Shown: positions 32,886 through 41,211 of the stretch, piece by piece
How the letters are laid out: each line of letters opens with the position of its first letter
Numbering within the stretch: the first letter of the stretch is position 1
Assembly: GCA_025782575.1 (NCBI GenBank)
Contig: JALGYY010000035.1
Location: 208,670-272,669, forward strand
DNA: 64,000 nt
Direction of reading: 5' to 3'
Origin: a bacterium
GTDB lineage: Bacteria > Orphanbacterota > Orphanbacteria > Orphanbacterales > Orphanbacteraceae
Notes under the pieces: model-generated
The model's input: the letters and a program-made list of their open reading frames with translations, nothing else
Databases searched by the model: none
Told to the model about the DNA's origin: nothing
Position numbers and translations under genes: made by a program

Positions 32886-33353
32886 ATGAGTGAGCGGAAG
32901 AAGGGGACGATCGCGGTTCTTCACGGTCCGAACCTTGACCGCCTGGGCAGCAGGGATCCCCGCTGGTACGGTACCGCCACACTTGCTACAATCAATGAGG
33001 AAATTCGCGACCTCGCCACGAGTCTCGGATACGGTACGGAAATCCACCAGACCAATATTGAAAGAGAAATGATCGACCGCATCCACGCGGCGGGAAATGC
33101 CTCAGTCGGGATCATCATGAACGCCGGTGCGTGGACACACACCAGCCACGCCATCCGGGATGCCGTCTCCCAGGTAACCTGTCCGGTTATCGAGGTTCAC
33201 CTCTCGAACGTTTACGCTCGGGAGAAGTTCCGCCATGTTTCCGTGCTTGAAGATCTCGTGGCCGGTAAGATTCTCGGCTTCGGGAAGGAGAGTTACCTGT
33301 TAGGGATTCGGGCGATCAGCAGTCTTCATGAAGGGAGAGAGCAAACAAAATGA
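32886..33353 (+). CDS. aroQ: 3-dehydroquinate dehydratase, type II
   Basis: A 155-residue type II enzyme that dehydrates 3-dehydroquinate to 3-dehydroshikimate. The opening HGPNLDRLGSRDPRWYG holds the active-site Arg and Tyr. IIMNAGAWTHTS supplies the Asn and the Thr/Ser substrate contacts, and IEVHLSNVYAREKFRHVS carries the catalytic His and the lid residues. Length matches the family (about 145-160). It ends in a four-base overlap (ATGA) with efp, a neighbour pairing common in many phyla. It is separated from aroB only by a small TPR gene. Confidence 0.93.
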   Translation: MSERKKGTIAVLHGPNLDRLGSRDPRWYGTATLATINEEIRDLATSLGYGTEIHQTNIEREMIDRIHAAGNASVGIIMNAGAWTHTSHAIRDAVSQVTCPVIEVHLSNVYAREKFRHVSVLEDLVAGKILGFGKESYLLGIRAISSLHEGREQTK

Positions 33354-33910
33354 TCCGGGCGACTGAAGTTAAACCCGGGATGGTACTTCTTCTCGAGAAA
33401 AAACTGTTCTCGGTTACAGAGTATCAGCACGTCAAGCCGGGCAAGGGAGGCGCGTTTATTCGCCTCAAACTGAAATCAGTGGAAACCGGAGCCGTTCTCG
33501 ACCGGACTTACCGGGCAGGCGAGAAGTTCGAGGACGTACGGGTGGAGCGGACCCCCATGCAGTTTCTCTACTCTTCCGGTGACGAATACCACTTCATGAA
33601 CGGTGAAACTTACGAGCAGCTGCAGCTGGAGAAGAGCTTCCTCGGCGATTCCGTGGACTTTCTTAAAGAGGAAATGTATATTGACATCCTCATGTACGAC
33701 GGTAGGGCGGTAACGTTCGAGATGCCGAATTTCGTGACTCTCAAAGTGACCCGGACCGATCCGGGCGTCAAAGGGGACACGGCGTCCGGCGGTACGAAAC
33801 CGGCTACCCTCGAATCAGGTGCCGTTGTTCAGGTGCCCCTCTTTCTGGAAGAAGGCACTATCATTAAGGTCGATACTCGAAGCCGCTCCTACGTAGAGCG
33901 GGCCTCCTGA
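33350..33910 (+). CDS. efp: Translation elongation factor P
   Basis: A 186-residue factor that helps the ribosome form Pro-Pro bonds. The modification loop reads PGKGGA with the Lys at position 32, so a lysine-type (EpmA-like) or other Lys modification, not the Arg-rhamnose kind, is expected. All three beta-barrel domains are represented and the closing IKVDTRSRSYVERAS is typical. ATG 33350 overlaps the aroQ stop. accB follows after 12 bases; aroQ-efp-accB-accC is a widespread order. Confidence 0.95.
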   Translation: MIRATEVKPGMVLLLEKKLFSVTEYQHVKPGKGGAFIRLKLKSVETGAVLDRTYRAGEKFEDVRVERTPMQFLYSSGDEYHFMNGETYEQLQLEKSFLGDSVDFLKEEMYIDILMYDGRAVTFEMPNFVTLKVTRTDPGVKGDTASGGTKPATLESGAVVQVPLFLEEGTIIKVDTRSRSYVERAS

Positions 33911-33922
33911 GGAGTCAGCAAA

Positions 33923-34387
33923 ATGCATCAGGATGAAATCCGGGATCTGATTCGCCTCGTAGAAGAGAGCGATATCGAGGAACTCGAGATTTCCCATTGG
34001 GGCAAGAAAATACGAATCGCGAAGAGAATTACCCGCGAATCGGCCTCCACAGTGGCCCTACCCGCCTTCGCTCAGCCCCCGGCTCCTCCGACCGATAAGA
34101 GGGAGGAGACCGAACACGCGCCGGAAGAGGATGTGGACATCACGGATCTTCTTCCGGTCAAGTCCCCCATGGTCGGAACGTTCTACGCCGCACCGGCACC
34201 GGACGCCGATCCGTTTATCAAACTCGGGGACAACATCTCGTCCGGAACGATCGTCTGCATCATCGAAGCGATGAAACTGATGAATGAAATCCGAAGCGAG
34301 AACGACGGGCGTGTCGTCAAAATTCTGGTGGAGAACGGGGAGCCGGTCGAGTTTGGCCAGACCCTCTTTCTTCTTACACCCTCCTAG
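33923..34387 (+). CDS. accB: Biotin carboxyl carrier protein of acetyl-CoA carboxylase
   Basis: A 154-residue carrier. The N-terminal ~40 residues are the family's conserved helix-forming stretch, then a Pro/Ala/Glu linker (about 45-75), then the biotinyl domain with IIEAMKLMN, in which Lys (about 118) is biotinylated. The [12 protein letters not shown] segment is the usual thumb region. It carries CO2 between biotin carboxylase and carboxyltransferase in the first step of fatty-acid synthesis. Its usual partner accC is not adjacent; pilT lies between. A perfect 10-base palindrome (34381-34390) spans the stop codon. Confidence 0.94.
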   Translation: MHQDEIRDLIRLVEESDIEELEISHWGKKIRIAKRITRESASTVALPAFAQPPAPPTDKREETEHAPEEDVDITDLLPVKSPMVGTFYAAPAPDADPFIKLGDNISSGTIVCIIEAMKLMNEIRSENDGRVVKILVENGEPVEFGQTLFLLTPS

Positions 34388-34392
34388 GAGCT

Positions 34393-34427
34393 TCCCGCGG
34401 AATCTCCCGGGGGAGACTGCCACGGGA
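34393..34427 (+). promoter_or_regulatory. Two-layer hairpin over the pilT ribosome site
   Basis: The inner stem is TCTCCC (34403-34408) with GGGAGA (34411-34416). The outer stem is TCCCG (34393-34397) with CGGGA (34423-34427), which takes in the start of the GGGAGG ribosome site (34424-34429) of pilT. This could damp translation or transcription between accB and pilT. Confidence 0.4.
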
Positions 34428-34435
34428 GGTTCCGG

Positions 34436-35584
34436 TTGATCAATCTGCAAGCGCTTCTCAAAGAGATGGTGAACCTTCGGGCGTCCGATCTTCACCTCAA
34501 AGTCCAAGGCCCGCCTGTATTCCGAATCGACGGAGACCTTCGGCGGTCCGACCTGCCGGATCTGGGCAAAGAGGATTTGAAGGACCTGGCTGAACAGGCA
34601 CTCAGCCCCGTTCAAATGGAAACTCTCGAACGGGATCTGGGAATCGACTTCGCACTCATGGTGCCGGGGGTCGCCCGTTTTCGCGGGAACATCCACACCC
34701 AGCGTGGCACATATGCGATGACCTATCGCTGCGTCCCCATGCTCATCCCTACCCTCGATGAGATCAACATGCCGGCCATCCTGGAGGAGATCGCGCTCAA
34801 ACCGCGGGGACTTGTTCTCGTAACGGGTACGGTCGGCAGTGGGAAATCGACGACTCTTGCGGCGATGATAAACAAGATTAACGAGTCGAAGTCCTCGAAA
34901 GTGATCACGATCGAGGACCCGATCGAATATCTCCATGCCGATAAGCGGGGCTTTATCGTCCAGCGGGAGGTCGGTGAAGATACTCCCGACTACGCTGCCG
35001 CCCTCAAGCATGTCCTGAGACAGGATCCCAACGTGATCCTGATCGGCGAGATTCGGGATCAGGAGACGATGCACATCGCTCTTACGGCGGCCAATACCGG
35101 CCACCTGGTTTTTTCCACACTGCACACGATCGACGCGATGCAGACAATGAACCGGGTAATTTCGTTCTACCCCCCCCACCAGCACAAAGAGATCCGATTC
35201 CTGCTTGCTGCTTCGCTTCAGGCAGTGGTCTCCCAGCGCCTCGTCAAGCTTGCCGCTTCGGCGGGCCGGACTCCCGCCGCGGAAATCCTTGTTTGCAACG
35301 CTGCGGTAAGAGACTATATAGTTGATGCTGAGAAGACGGCGCTCATCCGTACCGCGATCCAGGAAGGATTCACGGAGTACGGGATGCAGACGTTCGACCA
35401 GTCTCTCATGCGCCTGTACAAGGCAGAGAAGATCTCGTTCGAAGAAGCGCTGTCCAGTGCGTCGAACCCGAGCGAATTCGATCTGCGGGCGCGGGGGATC
35501 GAGGCGACGTCCGATACGAGCTGGGAAATCTTCGAGGGAAAGGGAACGCCCTCCTTGATCGACGGGGGGGACGGATCCAGCTAA
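34436..35584 (+). CDS. pilT: PilT-type retraction ATPase of type IV pili
   Basis: A 382-residue secretion-superfamily ATPase. The N-terminal PAS-like part has RASDLHLKV, the core has Walker A GTVGSGKSTT (residues ~137-146), an Asp box (TIEDPIEY), Walker B (VILIGEIRD) and His box (HLVFSTLHT), and the C-terminal part has the AAEILVCNAAVRDYI segment seen in PilT. PilT depolymerises pili from the cytoplasmic side of the inner membrane. The TTG start is preceded by GGGAGG. No other pilus gene is in the window. It is lodged between accB and accC, which normally touch, so its transcription may follow fatty-acid synthesis. Confidence 0.88.
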   Translation: MINLQALLKEMVNLRASDLHLKVQGPPVFRIDGDLRRSDLPDLGKEDLKDLAEQALSPVQMETLERDLGIDFALMVPGVARFRGNIHTQRGTYAMTYRCVPMLIPTLDEINMPAILEEIALKPRGLVLVTGTVGSGKSTTLAAMINKINESKSSKVITIEDPIEYLHADKRGFIVQREVGEDTPDYAAALKHVLRQDPNVILIGEIRDQETMHIALTAANTGHLVFSTLHTIDAMQTMNRVISFYPPHQHKEIRFLLAASLQAVVSQRLVKLAASAGRTPAAEILVCNAAVRDYIVDAEKTALIRTAIQEGFTEYGMQTFDQSLMRLYKAEKISFEEALSSASNPSEFDLRARGIEATSDTSWEIFEGKGTPSLIDGGDGSS

Positions 35585-35613
35585 TACGCTAAATAGCAGA
35601 AGGATACGCCCTC

Positions 35614-36990
35614 TTGTTCAAGAAAATACTCATCGCCAATCGAGGCGAGATCGCACTCCGGATCATCCGAGCTTGCAAAGAGCTCGGTATCAGCACCGTT
35701 GCCGTTTATTCCGAGGCGGATCGGGACTCACTCCACGTCCGATTCGCCGATGAGGACGTCTGTATCGGTCCACCGGCCAGTACGGACAGCTATCTGAATA
35801 TCCCCCGTATCATCGCGGCGGCGGAAATAACCGACGCCGATGCCATTCATCCCGGCTACGGCTTCCTCGCTGAAAACGCCAAATTCTCTGAAATCTGCGA
35901 ATCCTGCGATATTGCGTTCATCGGGCCGCCCGCTGAGGTGATCCGCCGGATGGGCCACAAAGCAGCAGCGCGGCGCACAATGATCGAGGCGGGTGTTCCG
36001 GTCATCCCGGGCACGGAAGGCCTTGTAGAGTCCGATACGGACGCCGTGCGGGCTGCCAGGGAGATCGGGTACCCGGTGATGATCAAAGCCGCCTCCGGCG
36101 GTGGGGGGAAGGGGATGCGGATCGCCTACGATGACGGATCCCTTCGAGCCGGCGTTCAGTCAGCCCGGGCCGAGGCCCAGGCGGCATTCGGCGATCCGGG
36201 ACTCTATCTGGAACGGCTGATCCAGAACGGGCGCCACGTGGAATTCCAGATCATGGCCGACAACTACGGGAATGTGGTTCATCTCGGCGAGAGGGACTGC
36301 TCAGTCCAGCGCCGCCACCAGAAGCTCATCGAAGAGTCCCCTTCACCGGCGATCGACGAGAAGACACGTCAGGCCATGGGGGAATCAGCGGTCCTCGGGG
36401 CGGCCGGTGTCGACTATCGAGGCGCGGGAACGGTTGAATTTCTGCTCGATCAATCAGGCGAGTTCTTCTTCATGGAGATGAACACTCGAATTCAGGTGGA
36501 ACATCCGGTGACTGAAATGGTAACCGGCCGCGATCTCCTGAAGACTCAGATCCTCGTGGCAGGCGGGGAGAAGCTCCCCTACACGCAGGAGGAAATCACC
36601 CTCACGGGACACGCGATCGAGTGCCGCATCAATGCGGAAAACCCGGCGCAGGAATTCATGCCTTCTCCCGGAACGGTCGAGAGCTTCCATCTGCCTGGCG
36701 GGCCTGGAATCCGCGTCGATACGCACGTCCACGAAGGCTTCGTCGTACCCCCTTACTACGATTCCCTGCTCGGCAAGGTAATCGCACACGGCAGGACCAG
36801 GGATGAAGCGATCGTCCGGATGAAACGTGCCCTCGGCGAATTCATAGTCGAGGGGGTCTACACGACGATCCCGTTCCATCTCGAAGTACTTGATCATCCC
36901 CGATTCATGAGTGGCGACATCAATGTCGGCTTCGTGGATGAGATGCGGGCGATTGATGAAGAAGGGGCGAGGGAGAGCCAGGCCTCCTGA
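35614..36990 (+). CDS. accC: Biotin carboxylase subunit of acetyl-CoA carboxylase
   Basis: A 458-residue enzyme that uses ATP and bicarbonate to carboxylate biotin on AccB. The ATP-grasp fold is clear: the [12 protein letters not shown] opening, the [11 protein letters not shown] lid loop, [16 protein letters not shown], and [17 protein letters not shown] with the metal-binding Glu residues. Length is close to the E. coli subunit (449). The TTG start at 35614 follows AGAAGGA. It is separated from accB by pilT. accA and accD are not in the window. Confidence 0.95.
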   Translation: MFKKILIANRGEIALRIIRACKELGISTVAVYSEADRDSLHVRFADEDVCIGPPASTDSYLNIPRIIAAAEITDADAIHPGYGFLAENAKFSEICESCDIAFIGPPAEVIRRMGHKAAARRTMIEAGVPVIPGTEGLVESDTDAVRAAREIGYPVMIKAASGGGGKGMRIAYDDGSLRAGVQSARAEAQAAFGDPGLYLERLIQNGRHVEFQIMADNYGNVVHLGERDCSVQRRHQKLIEESPSPAIDEKTRQAMGESAVLGAAGVDYRGAGTVEFLLDQSGEFFFMEMNTRIQVEHPVTEMVTGRDLLKTQILVAGGEKLPYTQEEITLTGHAIECRINAENPAQEFMPSPGTVESFHLPGGPGIRVDTHVHEGFVVPPYYDSLLGKVIAHGRTRDEAIVRMKRALGEFIVEGVYTTIPFHLEVLDHPRFMSGDINVGFVDEMRAIDEEGARESQAS

Positions 36991-36995
36991 CCGAC

Positions 36996-37685
36996 ATGAT
37001 CGATTTCACCCTCTATGGAATCCTCGATCCCCGGGTTGTCCCGGAATCCTCTCTGGAACATAAAGTTACCGCAGCCGCCCGAGGGGGCGTTACCGTGGTC
37101 CAGCTTCGCGCAAAAACGCTTGCGACGGAAGATGGGATACGCTACGGTCGCGAAACTCGAAGGGTGACCGCGCTGCTGGGACTGCCTCTCATTGTAAATG
37201 ACAGGGTGGATCTGGCGCTTCTGCTCGGCGCCGAGGGCCTGCACGTCGGCGATCAGGATATCCCGGTCCCCGACGCACGCCGCCTGCTTCCGCCGCCGGC
37301 GGTTATCGGCGCGACGTCTCGAACCGCGGAAGCGGCCCGGGCGAGAGAGCGGGAAGGTGCTGACTATCTCGGCATCGGTCCGTTTTTTGCCAGCCCGACT
37401 AAGAGGGAGCTGGTCGTTCTCGAGCGAGAGGCGATCCTGGAAATACGATCGGCCACAGATCTGCCGCTGGTCGCGATCGGCGGTATCGACCCGATCGGCG
37501 CCATCCAGATCGGTGCGGCCGGCTATGACGGGATTGCGGTCATCAGCGCGCTCTGGCGAGACGATCCGGAGCAATCGGCCCTTCAGCTCGCGGAGGGATT
37601 CAAGGAGGGGAGGAGGCAGTGGCGCGCAGCAAGGGAGCCAAACGGCAAAGCGGAGGGGGGGTCGATCGAGAGCGACGGGTCCTAG
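36996..37685 (+). CDS. thiE: Thiamine-phosphate synthase
   Basis: A 229-residue TIM-barrel enzyme that joins the thiazole and pyrimidine halves of thiamine phosphate. The VQLRAKT strand, LIVNDRVDLAL, GLHVGDQD and YLGIGPFF, then LVAIGGID, follow the family in order. Length is slightly above the usual 210 because the C-terminal ~23 residues form a Gly/Lys/Glu-rich tail that overlaps the start of ftsK by 67 bases. It is five bases downstream of accC. No thiamine riboswitch is visible upstream. Confidence 0.85.
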   Translation: MIDFTLYGILDPRVVPESSLEHKVTAAARGGVTVVQLRAKTLATEDGIRYGRETRRVTALLGLPLIVNDRVDLALLLGAEGLHVGDQDIPVPDARRLLPPPAVIGATSRTAEAARAREREGADYLGIGPFFASPTKRELVVLEREAILEIRSATDLPLVAIGGIDPIGAIQIGAAGYDGIAVISALWRDDPEQSALQLAEGFKEGRRQWRAAREPNGKAEGGSIESDGS

Positions 37686-39952
37686 GGGTCCTGCTCATCT
37701 CTCTCAGCCTTCTTGTAGCCCTCGGCCTCTTCCAGAGTCGTCTGGGTGAGCTGAGCGACGTCGATGTCCGCCGGGTCAATCGTGCCGTCTCCCATTTCCT
37801 GACCGGCCTGCTCGGTTTAAGCGCCTGGATAGTCCCGATTCTCCTCGTACAGATGGGCTGGAACCGCATTTCCGGTTCCGATTTCCGAGCATCAGGCCGG
37901 GCGCTCCTGCTCGCCGTCACCCTGGTCATTACCGTCTCGGTACTCTGCTACTCCACCGGTATGATTCCACTCGACCACCAGGGCGAGTTCGGCGGGAGTC
38001 TCGGTAAAGCTCTCTATTCTCTGGCTGATCAGAGCTTCGGTGCCCTCGGCACGACTCTGATTGCGCTCACTTTTCTGCTGGTAGTTCTTATCTGGCTCTA
38101 TGATCTGGCTCTCCCTCGTCTGGAAACGGTCGGTCTCCGGGACCGGGCCAGACAGATCCCGGGTTATTTCCGTTCTTTCGCCGTGACTCTTCGCGAAAAG
38201 CTCCTTCTGTCTTACGAAACGGCGGTCGAGTGGATCGTGAATCGCCGTGGCGATCCGGCCCTGATTGAAGAAGAGGAAGAGTACGAAGACGCGATCGAGG
38301 TAGTCGATGAGGATGAGGAAGACAAGACCGCCGGGCTGAGTGGGGCGCCTCCCCAGATCGTGAAACCGGTAAAGGCGATAAAGGCAAAACCATCCAAGCT
38401 GATCCGACGCCCCCTCGGGCCGATGGGGGACAAAGAGTATCTCTTCCCGCCGATTGATCTGCTCGCGGACGATGAGAATGAAGAGCCGAACGTTCAGGAG
38501 GATTACCTGCTCGAGCAGTCCCGCCGCCTGGAGGACAGGCTTGCCGATTTCGGTGTGAAGGCCCGAGTGATCGAGGTTCATCCGGGCCCGGTGATCACAC
38601 GGTTCGAGCTGGAACCTGCGCCGGGCGTAAAGGTACAGCAGATCGCCAACCTCGCCGATGACCTCGCGCTTGTCATGCGGGCCAAACGGATTCGTATTGT
38701 CGCGCCGATTCCAGGGAAGGGGGCGGTAGGGGTCGAAATACCGAATCTCGAACCCCGGACGGTCTTCCTGAAGGAGATTCTCACATCAGCCGCATTCGCC
38801 AGGGGAACAAGCAAACTGACGATCGCCATGGGCAAGGACATTTCAGGCCAGCCGTTCTATTCCACCTTGGAGGAAATGCCTCACCTGCTCATTGCAGGCG
38901 CCACAGGATCGGGAAAGAGCGTCTGTATCCATTCGATTCTGGCGAGCATTCTCTACGGCGCTTCTCCCGAAGAAGTTCACCTCATCCTGATCGATCCCAA
39001 AATGCTCGAGATGACCATGTACAACGGCATCCCCCATCTGCTGGCGCCTGTGGTGACTGACGCGAAAGAGGCGTCTCAGATTTTGCGGTGGGCGGTTTTC
39101 GAAATGCAGCGGCGCTACAAACTTCTCGCCCGCGTCGGTGTGAGAGGGATCAACGATTACAACAAGAACCTTTCCAAACTCCAGGCCAGTCAGGAGATCA
39201 TCGATGAAGGTCTCGAACTGGAAGCGCTTCCCTATCTCGTCATCGTGATCGACGAATTCGCCGATCTCATTCTCACCGCGCCGAACGAAATCGAAGACTC
39301 TGTCGCCCGGCTCGCCCAGATGGCTCGCGCCGTCGGGATCCATCTCGTCCTTGCCACGCAGCGTCCCTCGGTTAACGTGATCACCGGTGTGATCAAAGCG
39401 AACTTTCCTTCGCGGATCGCGTTCCAGGTGGCGTCCAAGATCGATTCGCGGACGATTATCGACGGGAACGGCGCTGAAAAACTGCTTGGAAAAGGTGACA
39501 TGCTGTTCGTCTTCGCCGGCCGTCCCGAAATCAATCGGATTCACGGCGCGTTTATAACCACCGAAGAGACGAATGAGCTGGTCATGTTCCTGAAGGAGCA
39601 GGGCTATGAAGCGAAGAACAAGCGGACTGTGATTCTGGATGACGGCGTAGCCAGTGAAGGGGGGAGCGAAGGGGGGCTCTCGCCCCACGAGGACGAGCTC
39701 TTCGATGAAGCGGCGCGGATCGTCATTCGATCGGGCCAGGGGTCGGTCTCGCTGCTTCAGAGAAGACTCCGGGTGGGATACTCACGCGCAGCCCGGCTGG
39801 TCGATCTTCTGGAGCAGGCGGGCATTGTCGGTCCGTTCGAAGGATCGAAAGCGCGTGACGTGCTCGTCGATGAAGAGTGGCTCCGCCAGAAAGAGGAGGA
39901 GGATGGAGATGAGAACGAGGATGAGGACGGGGAGAATCTTCCGCTTAACTGA
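37619..39952 (+). CDS. ftsK: DNA translocase FtsK
   Basis: A 777-residue septal DNA pump. Four membrane helices lie in residues ~20-160, followed by an acidic linker. The motor domain follows, with Walker A GATGSGKSV (about 423-431) and the VIVIDEFADLIL Walker B, and a C-terminal winged-helix gamma domain (RVGYSRAARLVDLLEQAGIVGP) that reads the KOPS sequences orienting translocation toward dif. It co-ordinates chromosome dimer resolution with division. The GTG start at 37619 has a strong site (AGGGGAGGAGG at 37606-37616) inside thiE, so the two genes overlap by 67 bases; no later start would keep helix 1. Confidence 0.93.
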   Translation: MARSKGAKRQSGGGVDRERRVLGVLLISLSLLVALGLFQSRLGELSDVDVRRVNRAVSHFLTGLLGLSAWIVPILLVQMGWNRISGSDFRASGRALLLAVTLVITVSVLCYSTGMIPLDHQGEFGGSLGKALYSLADQSFGALGTTLIALTFLLVVLIWLYDLALPRLETVGLRDRARQIPGYFRSFAVTLREKLLLSYETAVEWIVNRRGDPALIEEEEEYEDAIEVVDEDEEDKTAGLSGAPPQIVKPVKAIKAKPSKLIRRPLGPMGDKEYLFPPIDLLADDENEEPNVQEDYLLEQSRRLEDRLADFGVKARVIEVHPGPVITRFELEPAPGVKVQQIANLADDLALVMRAKRIRIVAPIPGKGAVGVEIPNLEPRTVFLKEILTSAAFARGTSKLTIAMGKDISGQPFYSTLEEMPHLLIAGATGSGKSVCIHSILASILYGASPEEVHLILIDPKMLEMTMYNGIPHLLAPVVTDAKEASQILRWAVFEMQRRYKLLARVGVRGINDYNKNLSKLQASQEIIDEGLELEALPYLVIVIDEFADLILTAPNEIEDSVARLAQMARAVGIHLVLATQRPSVNVITGVIKANFPSRIAFQVASKIDSRTIIDGNGAEKLLGKGDMLFVFAGRPEINRIHGAFITTEETNELVMFLKEQGYEAKNKRTVILDDGVASEGGSEGGLSPHEDELFDEAARIVIRSGQGSVSLLQRRLRVGYSRAARLVDLLEQAGIVGPFEGSKARDVLVDEEWLRQKEEEDGDENEDEDGENLPLN

Positions 39953-39976
39953 TTGCACGACCCACCTACCTTATCG

Positions 39977-40741
39977 ATGAAAGCTTCCGGAATTCTCTTT
40001 GATATCGATGGCGTGCTTGCCCACGGCGGGAGCCCGATCGATGGGGCTGTCGATGTTCTTGCCTGGCTCACCAGGCGCAGGATCCCCTACAGACTCGTCA
40101 CGAACACCACAAGAAAGAGTCGCCGTCTCGTTGTCGACTCACTTGCGGCCTCCGGTCTTTCTGTTCCACCAGAACAGATCATGACGCCTATCATCGCCGC
40201 CGCAGGAATTCTGAAAGAACGCAAATGGAGAGCCACCTACCTGGTCGATGAGAGAGCACTCGAAGATCTCCCTTCGGAAGCGGCGCGGAATCAGGCGGAC
40301 GCCGTGCTCATTGGTGACCTCGGCGAGAAATTCAATTATGACGTTCTGAACCGAGCGTTCCAGTCACTGAAACAGGGGGCGGTCCTTCTCGCCGCTCACA
40401 AGAACCGTTTCTGGATGAAGGATACCGAACCGCTGCTTGACGCCGGACCGTTCGTCGCCGCCCTCGAATACGGCGCCGAAATCAAAGCCGAACTGATCGG
40501 TAAGCCGGCACGCCCATTCTTCGAGGCGGCCGTTCGAAGTCTTTACGAAGGCCGTGCGCAACTCGGGCCGACAGTCATGATCGGTGACCGCTGGGATGCC
40601 GATGTTGAGGGGGCGCGCGCTGCCGGATTATTGGGCTTGCTTGTGCGAACAGGTACATACGAAGAGGGTGACGATCAGAAGGGGAGCCCGGACGGGGTGC
40701 TTGATTCCGTGGCCGATCTCCCTCGGTGGCTGGCAGGGTGA
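39977..40741 (+). CDS. HAD-superfamily phosphatase, class IIA (LHPP/NagD-like)
   Basis: A 254-residue hydrolase. FDIDGVL at the N-terminus gives the nucleophile and acid Asp. VTNTTRKS is motif II, and ELIGKPARPFF with VMIGDRWDADVEGARAAG are motifs III and IV. Cap type IIA resembles the LHPP/TIGR01458 group, which removes phosphate from phospholysine or phosphohistidine, or is a general sugar-phosphate phosphatase; the substrate here is unknown. ATG 39977 is preferred; an in-frame TTG lies at 39953. It ends the long run that starts at 26068 and is followed by a 470-base gap. Confidence 0.8.
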   Translation: MKASGILFDIDGVLAHGGSPIDGAVDVLAWLTRRRIPYRLVTNTTRKSRRLVVDSLAASGLSVPPEQIMTPIIAAAGILKERKWRATYLVDERALEDLPSEAARNQADAVLIGDLGEKFNYDVLNRAFQSLKQGAVLLAAHKNRFWMKDTEPLLDAGPFVAALEYGAEIKAELIGKPARPFFEAAVRSLYEGRAQLGPTVMIGDRWDADVEGARAAGLLGLLVRTGTYEEGDDQKGSPDGVLDSVADLPRWLAG

Positions 40742-40828
40742 GGGGGGGACCAGGCGATGGGTGCGATGTGACCCCGTCACCGACGAACAAGCCCATCTTT
40801 TATCTTTCAACCATATCGATCAGTTTCC

Positions 40829-40847
40829 GACCGCCGAAATGGCGGTC
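40829..40847 (+). terminator. Possible terminator hairpin after the HAD phosphatase gene
   Basis: Perfect 7-base stem GACCGCC/GGCGGTC with the five-base loop GAAAT, 88 bases after the stop codon. No run of T follows, so it is a weak candidate. Confidence 0.3.
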
Positions 40848-41052
40848 AGGAAGCAACCACCCCTCGCAAGATGCAGCGGTCTATTGATAACGCTAGTGCG
40901 GCAATGGTCGAACGGTCGCTGGAGATCATGAATAGTAGCCCGGGTTCAGAGTTGGTTGCAGCAGGTGCTGCAGTCGCCCCGTGGCACATCCTGGTTGTAC
41001 TTGATCGGTCAAATCCATTGAACTGCCTGGTGACTTCACAGGAAGGGAGCTC

Positions 41053-41163
41053 ATGTCCGAGTTCCTCCAGCGACACGACCCGGCGAAGAGGCAGGAGCGC
41101 AGAGGAAAACGAAAGGAGCGGGAAGTGAGAAGAGCGGGGCTTGGGACGGATCAAGGGACGTAG
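41053..41163 (+). CDS. Possible 36-residue basic peptide
   Basis: ATG at 41053 follows a GGAAGGGAG ribosome-site-like string (41041-41049, three bases from the ATG) and ends with TAG at 41161-41163. The product is highly charged (about 12 Arg/Lys and 6 acidic residues in 36). No family is recognised, and chance is fully possible in a 470-base gap. Confidence 0.25.
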   Translation: MSEFLQRHDPAKRQERRGKRKEREVRRAGLGTDQGT

Positions 41164-41211
41164 ATCGCTCAGGCTCTGTCCCCCGGGCGGCCCTCGTGTT
41201 AGGCTCCAGCC

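Larger units (their letters stand above)
40742..41211. other. Intergenic region of 470 bases
   Basis: Between the HAD phosphatase and rimO, the longest gene-poor stretch in the window. It holds a stem-loop (GACCGCC at 40829-40835, five-base loop, GGCGGTC at 40841-40847) that may end the upstream transcript although no T run follows, and a possible 36-codon ORF (41053-41163). I see no tRNA, terminal repeats, -35/-10 pair of quality or conserved RNA. Base composition is similar to the flanks with a slightly lower-GC middle. Confidence 0.5.

Noticed and set aside
34058-35185. Open reading frame of 375 codons antisense to accB and pilT
   Set aside because: Covers conserved accB and pilT motifs on the other strand.
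37000-37030. Thiamine riboswitch ahead of thiE
   Set aside because: Only five bases separate accC and thiE, and no thi-box-like sequence is visible in accC.
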